Source: an uncultured Bartonella sp. (lineage in GTDB: Bacteria > Pseudomonadota > Alphaproteobacteria > Rhizobiales > Rhizobiaceae). From it: a stretch of 43,440 nt of DNA. Position numbers and translations under genes: made by a program. How positions within the stretch are numbered: the stretch's first letter is position 1; every line of letters starts with the position of its first letter. Positions 27,415 through 35,572 of this stretch are shown piece by piece. Below the pieces are notes generated by a model. That model was not told where the DNA came from, searched no databases, and was given only the letters and a program-made list of their open reading frames with translations. The DNA lies in assembly GCA_943913205.1 (NCBI GenBank), contig CALTWN010000005.1:1-43440 (forward strand). The letters run 5' to 3'.

Positions 27415-29410
27415 CTGTTTCCCCTATTATCTCCAATCTTTTTTTAACGCAGCACACAATATTTTCAAGTGTAATACCAAAATATTCATATAATTGTTTT
27501 ATAGAGCCACTAGCTCCAAAATCTTTCATACCTATAAAAATACCATCATTACCTATAAATTTATTCCAACCCATTTCTATAGCAGCTTCTACCGCAACTT
27601 TAATAGGTGAATTACCAATTATCGCCTCTTTATAAAAATTATCTTGTTGTTTAAATAATTCAAAACAAGGCACCGAAATCACATTAGTATATATATGCTC
27701 TTCATTTAGCTTTTCTGCAGCTTGCACAGCTATTTCAACTTCAGAACCAGTTGCAAAAATAGTAACCATTGGCTCTTCATGAATAGATAGAACTTCATAC
27801 GCCCCTTTAGAACATAAATTTTCTTCTACAAAGTCTTTACGTACAGTAGGCAAAACCTGCCGAGACAAAGCTAATGTTGAAGGGGTTGTTTTTGCATTTA
27901 AAGCCAATTGCCAGCATTCTAAAACCTCTATTGCGTCAGCTGGACGAAAAACATAGTGGTTTGGTATCGCACGTAAGCTAGCTAAATGTTCAACTGGCTG
28001 ATGCGTGGGGCCATCTTCACCTAAGCCTATAGAATCGTGAGTCATAACATATATAACGCGTATTCCCATAATTGAAGACATACGCATAGCCGGACGAGCA
28101 TAATCCGAAAAACATAAAAATGTGCCGCCATAGGGAATAAACGTACCATAAAGACTGATACCGTTCATAATAGCGGCCATTGCATGCTCTCGAATACCAT
28201 AATGGATGTACCTGCCTGCATAATTTTGGGCAGTAATTGAATCTGTTTGGCTAGTTTTTGTATTGTTAGAGCTAGTTAAGTCAGCTGAGCCGCCTATCAT
28301 TTCTGGCACTAATGCATTTATTATCTCTAAAGCATTTTGCGATGCTTGCCGCGTAGCTAATTTGGGGCCATCTTTAGCTAATTCTTGCTTAAAAGCGAGA
28401 ATAGCCTCATCTAATTCGCTTGGCAAATCACCTCTTAAAATTCTCTTCAGTTCAGCCTTAGATTCTGAATCTAACGCCTCTAGCTGTTTTTGCCAATCTT
28501 GCTGTTGCTTTGCGTGAGTCAAGCCTACCAACCGCCAATTATCTAAAATTTCTTCTGGTATAAAAAATGGTTCTCCTGCCCAGTTTAAAGCTTGCCTTGT
28601 GCGCGCCACCTCCTCTAATCCTAAAGGCGAACCATGAACTTTATTTGTACCTGCCTTGTTAGGCGAACCAAAACCTATTGTTGTTTTACATGCTATTAAG
28701 GTAGGTTTATCTGATTTTCTTGCTGCTTCAATAGCTATAGCTATTTCATTTTGCTTATGCCCATCAGCTTTTAAAACCTCCCAACCACAAGCTTCAAAAC
28801 GTTTCGCTTGGTCAGTAATATCAGAAATATTTATCTCTCCATCTATCGAGATGTTATTATCATCCCATAGCACTATCAATTTATTTAATTTAAGAGCGCC
28901 AGCCAAGGAAATAGTCTCTTGTGAAATACCCTCCATCAAACAACCATCGCCTACTAGTACATATGTATAATGACTTATTAATTCGCCAAAACGTGCATTC
29001 ATCATGCGTTCGGCAAGGGCCATACCCATGGCATTTGCCAATCCTTGACCTAAGGGTCCTGTAGTGGTTTCAATAGCCGCCAGATTTTTATATTCAGGAT
29101 GCCCAGCAGTTTTGGCTCCTAATTGACGAAACTGTTTAATATCATCTATCGTAATATCTTCATAGCCTGTGAGATAAAGCAAAGCATAAAGTAGCATAGA
29201 GCCATGCCCTGCTGATAGAATAAATCTATCTCTATTGGGCCAATTTGGTTTTTGCGGGTCAAATTTTAAAAATTTGCTAAAGAGTACTGTAACAATATCT
29301 GCTGCCCCCATAGGCAATCCAGGATGTCCCGAATTGGCATTTTCAATAGCATCTATAGCCAAAAAACGAATAGCATTTGCCATTTGTCTTTGCAAATCAG
29401 TGTTTTCCAT
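27404..29410 (-). CDS. tkt: Transketolase
   Basis: Transketolase moves two-carbon units between sugar phosphates in the pentose phosphate pathway using thiamine diphosphate. The 668-residue product contains GHPGLPMGAADI, the cofactor-binding GDGCLMEGISQE and WDDNNISIDG, and in the second half FIPYGGTFLCFSDYARPA, THDSIGLGEDGPTHQPVEHL. All domains (PP, Pyr, C-terminal) are present. It is the first gene of the carbon operon and is divergent from zauP-zapA. Confidence 0.97.
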   Translation of the reverse strand: MENTDLQRQMANAIRFLAIDAIENANSGHPGLPMGAADIVTVLFSKFLKFDPQKPNWPNRDRFILSAGHGSMLLYALLYLTGYEDITIDDIKQFRQLGAKTAGHPEYKNLAAIETTTGPLGQGLANAMGMALAERMMNARFGELISHYTYVLVGDGCLMEGISQETISLAGALKLNKLIVLWDDNNISIDGEINISDITDQAKRFEACGWEVLKADGHKQNEIAIAIEAARKSDKPTLIACKTTIGFGSPNKAGTNKVHGSPLGLEEVARTRQALNWAGEPFFIPEEILDNWRLVGLTHAKQQQDWQKQLEALDSESKAELKRILRGDLPSELDEAILAFKQELAKDGPKLATRQASQNALEIINALVPEMIGGSADLTSSNNTKTSQTDSITAQNYAGRYIHYGIREHAMAAIMNGISLYGTFIPYGGTFLCFSDYARPAMRMSSIMGIRVIYVMTHDSIGLGEDGPTHQPVEHLASLRAIPNHYVFRPADAIEVLECWQLALNAKTTPSTLALSRQVLPTVRKDFVEENLCSKGAYEVLSIHEEPMVTIFATGSEVEIAVQAAEKLNEEHIYTNVISVPCFELFKQQDNFYKEAIIGNSPIKVAVEAAIEMGWNKFIGNDGIFIGMKDFGASGSIKQLYEYFGITLENIVCCVKKRLEIIGETDEG

Positions 29411-29515
29411 ACAATAACTCTTAATTTAAGCTTAACTTTAATGAAAGAATATTATAATATATATTGATAGCTTAGTATAGAGTAAATACTATAAAAAAGG
29501 TTGTTGAGTAAAGCG

Positions 29516-29800
29516 ATGGAGTTAGCCAAAAATTGTAATAACCATAAAAATACAAAAATAACATTACTTTATGCTAGTACTTATTTAAATAATTGTATAG
29601 CATCTTTAAATAACATCGCTTTCAAGCAACAGAATAAAGATATTTTAATTGCTAATTTAAAAAGCAAAAATTTACAGCTAGAAGAACAATTAAAGCGGTT
29701 ACAAGAATCTAATAAAGAGCTAATTCTAGCTAATATTGAGACCTCAAATGTACTTAGCGCATCTATAGATAGTTTGAAAGAAATTTTACAAGAAAGTTAA
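29516..29800 (+). CDS. Coiled-coil partner of ZapA (ZauP-like, DUF4164)
   Basis: The 94-residue protein is mostly a coiled coil: the second half reads IANLKSKNLQLEEQLKRLQ and continues with heptad-like spacing. A gene of this kind precedes zapA in many alphaproteobacteria. In Caulobacter the operon partner ZauP is a coiled-coil protein needed with ZapA to focus the Z-ring. I infer the same role from operon position, size and coiled coil, not from sequence identity. The ATG at 29516 is preferred over upstream TTG codons at 29501 and 29504. zapA begins 3 nt after its stop. Confidence 0.72.
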   Translation: MELAKNCNNHKNTKITLLYASTYLNNCIASLNNIAFKQQNKDILIANLKSKNLQLEEQLKRLQESNKELILANIETSNVLSASIDSLKEILQES

Positions 29801-29803
29801 CTT

Positions 29804-30109
29804 ATGGCCCGAGTTACAGTAATAATTGATAAGAAAACATACCATATAAGCTGTGATGAAGAAGAAAAAACTTATGTGAGCGAACTAGCAGAAAAACTAG
29901 ATGGATTTATTCACCAGCTTAAGCTGGATTTTGGTGATTTACATCACCAACAATTGGCTATTATGGCAGCTATGCTTAATTTAAGCGAGGTGGATAATTT
30001 AAAAAAAGAGTTGCGTGACATAAAACAAGAAAATGCACAACTAGTAAAATCTATAATTAATTCTGCTAATACTATTAAAACAATCACAGCTAGACTTGAG
30101 GCATCTTGA
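29804..30109 (+). CDS. zapA: Cell division protein ZapA
   Basis: ZapA bundles FtsZ filaments at midcell. The 101-residue product has the family N-terminal domain (MARVTVIIDKKTYHISCDEEE, then VSELAEKLDG) followed by a long coiled coil ending near residue 95. The usual 3' neighbour, 6S RNA, is not here but about 7.5 kb away on the other side of the carbon operon. It ends 6 nt from the convergent DUF1036 gene. Confidence 0.94.
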   Translation: MARVTVIIDKKTYHISCDEEEKTYVSELAEKLDGFIHQLKLDFGDLHHQQLAIMAAMLNLSEVDNLKKELRDIKQENAQLVKSIINSANTIKTITARLEAS

Positions 30110-30115
30110 AAGTTA

Positions 30116-30547
30116 CTAGCTTTTATTTTTTTCTGTTAAATGTATGGTCCAGCTTGTATTATTTTTGGTGTCTATTTCAGTAAATCCAGCTTTTTGATAT
30201 CCTCTAATATAACAATTACGTATGCCCGTTATATTAAACTTACTGTCTTTTACACATAAAAATATTGGGCCTTCCCAACGAGCTTCATTTTTTTCATCCT
30301 CAGCATGGATATAGTAATAACGAGATTGTAATTTTTCTTTTATAAGCGAACTACAGCTCATAGGGGCGATTTGCCACCACCCATTGGTAAGCCAAGCATT
30401 TTTATTTTGATATCCCAAAGCTATACCTACGCGCTCTTGGGTATCATTACAAATACGAAGCTCTGCATTACCGGCTCTCATATAAAACGCCAATATATAT
30501 ATAATAGTAGTAAAAAACCAAGCGGCAATTTTGTAAAGTTTCAGCAT
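30116..30547 (-). CDS. Exported DUF1036 family protein
   Basis: The 143-residue protein has an N-terminal hydrophobic segment (about 6-26) ending in AGNA, so it is probably secreted to the periplasm or anchored. The mature part has the DUF1036 pattern: LRICNDT, VGIALGYQNK, GWWQIAPMSC, a YYYIHAED segment and FCV. Several Cys (in RICND, MSCSS, FLCVK, NCYI) could form disulphides. Function is unknown. An AGGAGA site precedes the ATG. Confidence 0.85.
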   Translation of the reverse strand: MLKLYKIAAWFFTTIIYILAFYMRAGNAELRICNDTQERVGIALGYQNKNAWLTNGWWQIAPMSCSSLIKEKLQSRYYYIHAEDEKNEARWEGPIFLCVKDSKFNITGIRNCYIRGYQKAGFTEIDTKNNTSWTIHLTEKNKS

Positions 30548-30637
30548 TTATTGTCTCCTAATAAAATTCTTAATTATATATTTATGATTTTATTTTAAAT
30601 TGCGCCATAGATTTATTTAATTATTTATGAGACCAAT

Positions 30638-30892
30638 ATGAGCGACAGTTCAAATCTAACACAAGGAATAGCCGTAAATCAACTACGTTCATACATTGAG
30701 CGTATTGAACGCCTAGAAGAAGAAAAAAAAGCAATAGCTGAAGATATTAAAGACCTATATACCACTTTAAAAGGAGACGGTTTTGATCAAAAAGCTGTAA
30801 AAGAAATTATAAAGCTACGCAAACAAGAAGACCACAAAAGGCAAGAGGCAGAAGCTATGATTTCACTATATAAGGAAGCTTTAGGAATGTAA
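30638..30892 (+). CDS. gapR: GapR, nucleoid-associated protein (DUF2312)
   Basis: GapR encircles overtwisted DNA ahead of forks and transcription in Caulobacter and aids type II topoisomerases. The 84-residue product has the DUF2312 layout: LRSYIERIERLEEEKKAI, DIKDLYTTLKGDGFD, then KEIIKLRKQED and a C-terminal helix. Basic residues are spaced to line the DNA channel. It is the full normal length and is followed by a strong hairpin terminator. Confidence 0.93.
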   Translation: MSDSSNLTQGIAVNQLRSYIERIERLEEEKKAIAEDIKDLYTTLKGDGFDQKAVKEIIKLRKQEDHKRQEAEAMISLYKEALGM

Positions 30893-30918
30893 AAAAAGCG
30901 GCATATAGCCGCTTTTTT
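30892..30918. terminator. Bidirectional terminator after gapR
   Basis: A GC-rich core GCGGC/GCCGC (30898-30902, 30908-30912) with a 5-nt loop is extended by an A6/T6 stretch on the two sides. The hairpin works on both strands and sits between the convergent gapR and glycine-zipper lipoprotein genes. It overlaps the last base of the gapR stop codon. Confidence 0.88.
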
Positions 30919-30921
30919 ATA

Positions 30922-31266
30922 CTAACAAGGGGCTTTATACCATTCCCCATATTTATCTTTATAGTCACAATATTTATGTCTTACAACACGATGCTCTACA
31001 TAATGCCTATGACGATTCTCAGGTTGCACAACATAAACTCTTTCTGATCTATTATTTGCAGAGGTGCTCATTAATGTAGCACCGGTAGCACCTATCGCAG
31101 CTCCTGCCATAGCTCCACGACCCGTACCACTAATAGCACCACCCGCTAAAGCTCCTAGAGCAGCTCCGCTAACCCCATACCCTGCTGTTCTTTGTTCAGT
31201 TTGTGTACATGCAGCTGTGCCTGCACACATAGCTGCTATTATACTTATAGCCATTATTTTTTTCAT
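30922..31266 (-). CDS. Glycine-zipper outer membrane lipoprotein
   Basis: The 114-residue precursor has a lipoprotein signal peptide with a lipobox GTAAC (Cys20). The mature protein then has a glycine-zipper membrane segment, about 28-66, with repeated G/A-xxx-G spacing (AALGALAGGAISGTG and following), as in SlyB/Rick_17kDa/YMGG-type lipoproteins. The basic, Tyr/His-rich C-terminal part ends DKYGEWYKAPC and contains two Cys. Its role is probably envelope structure, inferred only. An AAAGGA site precedes the ATG. Confidence 0.82.
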   Translation of the reverse strand: MKKIMAISIIAAMCAGTAACTQTEQRTAGYGVSGAALGALAGGAISGTGRGAMAGAAIGATGATLMSTSANNRSERVYVVQPENRHRHYVEHRVVRHKYCDYKDKYGEWYKAPC

Positions 31267-31320
31267 AATTTATCCTTTCTTTATAACGCAATAACTTTTT
31301 AAAAATAGCAACAATATATA

Positions 31321-31953
31321 TTATATTTTTGCTAGTACTATAGCTCTTCCAGAGCTAAGCTCTATTTGCAACTGCCCATCCACTATATTTGATAAGGTGT
31401 GTGTTGAGCCAGAAGAAATAATTGTATCTCCTGCTAACTGCCATTTTGCCCCTTTTACAACCAAGCCCATAAGGTCCGAAAAAGCTATTACGCTAAAACA
31501 GGTGTTTTGAGGCCAATCAGGTTTAATAGAAACCCTTTCAACTAAAGGGATTGCTTCATCAGTGCCTGTAGTTAAAATAACTTCTATATTTTTGCTAGCA
31601 AGCTTAATAGCAATGGCGATATGAGCTAAACTATGATCAAATCTTGATCCGCCAAAAGCGCCGCAAAGTATAATCTTAGTAGCACCTTTCTGCAAAGCTA
31701 TATCAATCGCTAATTCGCCATCAGATTTATCTTTATCTATATTATATTCTATAATAGATAAATCGCTATAATCATTCTTATCACTTATTGTGCAGGAATC
31801 GAAATCACCAACCCATAAATCTGGTTTAATATTAAGGCTTACAGCATGACGTATGCCACTATCTGCTGCTATAACATAGCTAGCAGCAATTTGTTGTTTC
31901 AACCTTTGTGTTACGTAAAGATCGCCGCCCAATAATATAGTAAATAAAGCCAT
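31321..31953 (-). CDS. thiN: Thiamine pyrophosphokinase
   Basis: This enzyme makes thiamine diphosphate from thiamine and ATP, the cofactor needed by transketolase in this window. The 210-residue product has the family blocks LLGGDLYVT, AADSGIRHA, PDLWVGDFDS and the KDKSDGELAID motif, then GAFGGSRFDHSLAHI. A GTG two codons upstream is possible; the ATG at 31953 is preferred. A direct thiamine kinase fits a host-associated organism that salvages thiamine, but no other thi gene is here to test that. Confidence 0.93.
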   Translation of the reverse strand: MALFTILLGGDLYVTQRLKQQIAASYVIAADSGIRHAVSLNIKPDLWVGDFDSCTISDKNDYSDLSIIEYNIDKDKSDGELAIDIALQKGATKIILCGAFGGSRFDHSLAHIAIAIKLASKNIEVILTTGTDEAIPLVERVSIKPDWPQNTCFSVIAFSDLMGLVVKGAKWQLAGDTIISSGSTHTLSNIVDGQLQIELSSGRAIVLAKI

Positions 31954-32001
31954 TGTCACACTCTTATCAATTTATACATATAATACAGAAGTTTTATTTT
32001 T

Positions 32002-32928
32002 CTATAGTGTGTATGCACTGTATTCCTTATAGGTTAATAGTGCATTACGCAATTTTTGTAAAGCTCGAGCTTCTATTTGCCTAACTCTTTCTTTTGATAT
32101 GCCTAACGTTGTTCCTAAAGATTCTAAAGTAACATTTTCATCTCCTAGGCGCCTTGTCCGAATTATGGTTAATTCACGATCATTTAAAACATGTAATGCT
32201 TTTGCGAGCCATTCTTTGCGGCGGTAACTATCAATATTTTCTTCTACCACTTCATCTTGTAGCGGGGCTTGATCTACCACCATATCAATTTTTTGCATAG
32301 TATTATCTTCATCTTGGCTCACAGAAGCGCTTAAAGAATTATCTATAGCAGAAAAACGAAAATCTAAAACCTCAACGTCATTTACAGAAACGCCAACTTG
32401 CTTAGATATTTGCTTATACAGCTCTTCCTTACTTAGCTCTTGATTTTCACTAGTTAGCTTAGCGCGTAATCTACGCAAATTGAAAAATAAAGATTTCTGT
32501 GCTGAGCTAGTGCCGCCTCGAACAATAGACCAGTTGCGCAAAACATAATCTTGCATCGAAGCTCTTATCCACCAAGTGGCATAAGTAGAAAAGCGCACCC
32601 CCCTATCAAGAGCGAATCGTGTAGCTGCTTCTAAAAGACCAATACAACCTTCTTGCACTAAATCCCCCAAAGGCAAATTATAGCGTTTAAATTTGTTTGA
32701 GACTGAAATAACTAAACGCATATGAGACTTAATTATCTCATGCAAAGCATCATCATCTTGACTTTCGCGCCATCTTATAACTAATGCCAATTCTTCTTCT
32801 TTATCTAAATAACGCGCGTTTATCGAAGCCTTCATGAGATTGTAACTAATGGAATCAGAACCAGAAGATTTATAAAATTGAGAGTTTTGTGCGCTTGCGC
32901 ACTCCGTGCTATGAGTAGTGTGTTGCAT
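32002..32928 (-). CDS. rpoH2: Second heat-shock sigma factor RpoH2
   Basis: The 308-residue product is a second RpoH. It has region 2 blocks EGCIGLLEAATRF and RFSTYATWWIRASMQDYVLR, the RpoH box QKSLFFNLR and a region 4 helix-turn-helix (LESLGTTLGISKERVRQIEARA). It differs from RpoH1 in a longer, Gln/Ser-rich N-terminus and the KS instead of KK in the box, matching the rhizobial RpoH2 type, which in known species serves oxidative and stationary stress. The ATG at 32928 has AAGGA 6 nt upstream and is preferred to the TTG two codons earlier. Confidence 0.94.
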   Translation of the reverse strand: MQHTTHSTECASAQNSQFYKSSGSDSISYNLMKASINARYLDKEEELALVIRWRESQDDDALHEIIKSHMRLVISVSNKFKRYNLPLGDLVQEGCIGLLEAATRFALDRGVRFSTYATWWIRASMQDYVLRNWSIVRGGTSSAQKSLFFNLRRLRAKLTSENQELSKEELYKQISKQVGVSVNDVEVLDFRFSAIDNSLSASVSQDEDNTMQKIDMVVDQAPLQDEVVEENIDSYRRKEWLAKALHVLNDRELTIIRTRRLGDENVTLESLGTTLGISKERVRQIEARALQKLRNALLTYKEYSAYTL

Positions 32929-33138
32929 TTGCAATCCTTAACATTCTAGAAACAATATTTATTACTGTTACGCGACTTATTACTCTAGAACGCCTTACTC
33001 AACGCTTTGTTGCATACAATTTACAATCCTTTTTATACAACTTCAAGCTTTATTTTTTATTAATGCAATTTTTATGATAGGTAAAAAAAGGCCCCTGATT
33101 AAATAGGGGCCTTTTTTACTATAAATTTTTTACTTATA
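32929..33138. other. Spacer between carD and rpoH2
   Basis: This 210-nt stretch is the longest without a protein gene. It holds the carD terminator (33084-33117) and, closer to rpoH2, AT-rich sequence that must contain the rpoH2 promoter. I see no small ORF with a ribosome site, no RNA gene and no clear RpoE- or EcfG-type promoter. Confidence 0.6.
33084..33117. terminator. Strong rho-independent terminator of carD
   Basis: A 7-bp GC-rich stem GGCCCCT/AGGGGCC (33090-33096, 33105-33111) with an 8-nt loop is extended by A6/T6. Read on the minus strand it ends carD transcription 22 nt past its stop and isolates rpoH2. The symmetrical A/T flanks make it usable in either direction. Confidence 0.92.
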
Positions 33139-33711
33139 TTAAGCTACTTCAACAACTCTTAATATATCACTACTTGAAGGTTTTTCTTCCTTCCTATTAA
33201 TTTTTTCTAAGCGAGTTTCTATCGCTTTTACCAAAACAGATAATTCTACATTTTGTACTAAACTTATTTCACGAGCCAAGCGGTCAATAGCAACTTCATA
33301 TAATTGCCGCTCTGAATAAGATTGTGTAAGCTGGCTATCAACCTTATATAAATCTCGTACAACTTCGGCTATTGACTGTAAGTTACCAGAATTCAGCTTT
33401 AGCTCATATTCCTGAGCACGCCGCGACCAAACCACACGCTTTATTTTTACTTTACTATACACAGTATCCAGTGCTTTTTTTATATCTGCTTCGGTTGACA
33501 ATTTGCGCAAACCTAAAATCTTGGCTCGCGAAACTGGAACCTTTACATACATTTTATCACGCTCGAAATATATTATGTATAATTCAAGAGTATAGCCTGA
33601 TATTTCCTGCTCTTCAATAAGTTGAATTTGTCCTACACCATGGGGGGGGTAAATTATATATTCTAATGTGTTAAATATATTTATAGCTTCCTTTTTCTTC
33701 GGATTAGCCAT
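33139..33711 (-). CDS. carD: CarD family transcription regulator
   Basis: CarD binds the RNA polymerase beta subunit and stabilises open promoter complexes, especially at rRNA and stress genes. The 190-residue product has the RNAP-interaction domain at about 12-70 (YIIYPPHGVGQIQLIEEQ, then YFERDKMYVKVPV) and a helical DNA-binding C-terminal domain (WSRRAQEYELKLNSG, VVRDLYK). The codons for YPPH contain a run of eight C on the coding strand (33642-33649). MANPKKK at 33711, after AGGAA, is preferred to the earlier start. Confidence 0.95.
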   Translation of the reverse strand: MANPKKKEAINIFNTLEYIIYPPHGVGQIQLIEEQEISGYTLELYIIYFERDKMYVKVPVSRAKILGLRKLSTEADIKKALDTVYSKVKIKRVVWSRRAQEYELKLNSGNLQSIAEVVRDLYKVDSQLTQSYSERQLYEVAIDRLAREISLVQNVELSVLVKAIETRLEKINRKEEKPSSSDILRVVEVA

Positions 33712-33856
33712 GTGCCAGTATTCCTTAACTTTAAACTTAAAAGGGGTTAATAACATTAGTTAGCCATAACAGCCAAACCTAAAATTTATTTTTTATTAAC
33801 TATATAATAAAACCCAGTTTTAAGCAAGCTAAGCCGCTCTATTTTAACAACAAAGC

Positions 33857-34195
33857 TTATTCTTTTTTTCCAGATTCTGGGGAAAAATACATTTCAAATT
33901 TATTAGGTACGCCGTCCATTTCCTTTGCATCAACCAAAGGATCTTTTTTTACAGTAATATTAGGCCATATATTAGCATATTTTGCATTAAGCTCCAGCCA
34001 TTTTTCTAAACCAGGCTCTGTGTCAGATTTGATGGCCTCTGCCGGGCATTCTGGTTCACACACGCCACAATCAATGCACTCTTCGGGGTTTATAACGAGC
34101 ATATTCTCGCCCTCATAAAAGCAGTCTACCGGGCAAACCTCAACACAATCTGTAAACTTACATCTTATGCAATTATCTATTACAACATATGTCAC
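33857..34195 (-). CDS. fdxA: Seven-iron ferredoxin FdxA
   Basis: FdxA is a small electron carrier with one 3Fe-4S and one 4Fe-4S cluster. The 112-residue product has the first cysteine set CIRCKFTDCVEVCPVDC and the second set CIDCGVCEPECP, followed by the conserved C-terminal extension (ELNAKYANIWPNI). The start is GTG: the codons read GTG-ACA-TAT-GTT for the usual MTYVV. It begins one base after the stop of the helicase remnant, so it is probably read through from that gene. carD lies downstream as in other Rhizobiales. Confidence 0.96.
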   Translation of the reverse strand: MTYVVIDNCIRCKFTDCVEVCPVDCFYEGENMLVINPEECIDCGVCEPECPAEAIKSDTEPGLEKWLELNAKYANIWPNITVKKDPLVDAKEMDGVPNKFEMYFSPESGKKE

Positions 34196-34196
34196 T

Positions 34197-35255
34197 TTAA
34201 AGCTCTTTTTTTAATTTTAATAAAACAGAAAACGGAGAATCATAATTTATGGTAACAGGTTTTGCTTTCACCTTAACTTTTGTTTTATCTCTTATTTTAT
34301 GCTGCTTTAATAGTTTAGCTTTATTGTTAACAAAAGTCCAAAGATCCATTGTTACGGGATCATCATCGTTTAATGGTTTTATTTGCACAGCATCTTTGGC
34401 CAACTCGGCATCATATAATGTATTATTACTTACATAACCTAAGGCTCTAAAGATTTTAGCTGCAACATCATAACCTACTCCCAAAATAGAAAGTATATGT
34501 GGCGTTATAAAAAAATAACATCCGTTGTATGCACCCTCAGCTTTTGGTTCAATGCCTGTACGCCAATTTAATGCATGTTGAACATAATTGGCCAAGCGCT
34601 CTGTAATATCAACACGAATAGCATAATTATTCCATAAATCATACCCGGCCAATCTATAATAAATATCTTCTATATTATCATTCTGTTCCATAGTTGTTTT
34701 ACCTCGCAACATCTGCTCAACAACAGCTTCACCCATATCTTTATGAATATTATTATTTTGCAAAGCAAATAACATCATTAAAATTTTTATACAACCAGGC
34801 TTTAATATATTTGGCATATATACATGAAAGCGACCAAAGCGCACTCCCAATTGGCGTAAGGTGGCGCGATCAAATTGATCTAACTCTTGAAGCTTCTGCG
34901 TAACAAGACTACGCTTGACCACACCATAATTTTGTAATAAAAGATCCGCTATTTCTTGTGCTTTTACGCTAAGCTTATCCGCAGTTTTCAAATTAAAAAT
35001 TGGAGTTAACTTTAAAGCTAACTCATGGGCCAGAAAGGAATTAAGATTTGTTATAGCTTTTTGGTCATCGCCTTGTGAATCAAGTGATGAGGTTTCGAGT
35101 AAAATAGAAGGACTATAAAAATCTTTGTCTCCAGCTAAAATAGCTACAACCCGACCGTTATAACGCAGATACCCTTCAGAATCAAGCGCAAAAAAGCTAT
35201 AGGAGCTATTTGCAATATCCTCTATATTTATTTTACCAATTTCGCTATCTAGCAT
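34197..35255 (-). pseudogene. C-terminal remnant of the large SF2 (SUV3-like) helicase family protein
   Basis: The 352-residue frame matches my knowledge of the C-terminal third of the roughly 1000-residue alphaproteobacterial helicase that normally precedes hslR-fdxA-carD. Recognisable blocks are LDSEGYLRYNGRVVAILAG (25-41 region), GVRFGRFHVYMP (136-148) and YFFITPHILSILGVG. No DEAD/DEAH box, Walker A or helicase-C motif is present, and the frame meets a stop 18 nt before its ATG, so the N-terminal motor is truly missing. The ATG lies 7 nt after the rpmF stop without a clear ribosome site. The frame is intact over 352 codons in very AT-rich DNA, so it may still be expressed as a stand-alone domain rather than being a decaying pseudogene. 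Confidence 0.72.
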
Positions 35256-35262
35256 ATAAAAC

Positions 35263-35442
35263 TTAGTCTTTTATAGACAAAACCTGACGTCCACGATACA
35301 TACCGGTTTTTAGATCAATATGATGTGGGCGGCGATATTCACCAGAAACTTTGTCTTCAACATAAGCTGGTGTTTTTAAAGCGTCTGATGAGCGACGCAT
35401 GCCGCGCTTGGATGGACTAGTTTTTCTTTTAGGTACAGCCAT
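35263..35442 (-). CDS. rpmF: 50S ribosomal protein L32
   Basis: The 59-residue product begins MAVPKRKTSPSKRGMRRS and continues YVEDKVSGEYRRPHHID, the usual alphaproteobacterial L32 without zinc-binding cysteines. It is divergent from ispA, and the helicase remnant and fdxA follow on the same strand, so fdxA and carD may now be driven partly from the rpmF promoter. Confidence 0.97.
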   Translation of the reverse strand: MAVPKRKTSPSKRGMRRSSDALKTPAYVEDKVSGEYRRPHHIDLKTGMYRGRQVLSIKD

Positions 35443-35572
35443 ATTACATAATTCCCCTCAATAAAATTAACTAACACTATAGATACACCATTTAGCTAAA
35501 ATTTACCAGGGCTTTCTTGCATAATTTAGCATAAAAGTTTAAATTATATCTTAAACATAAATAAAGATTGAT

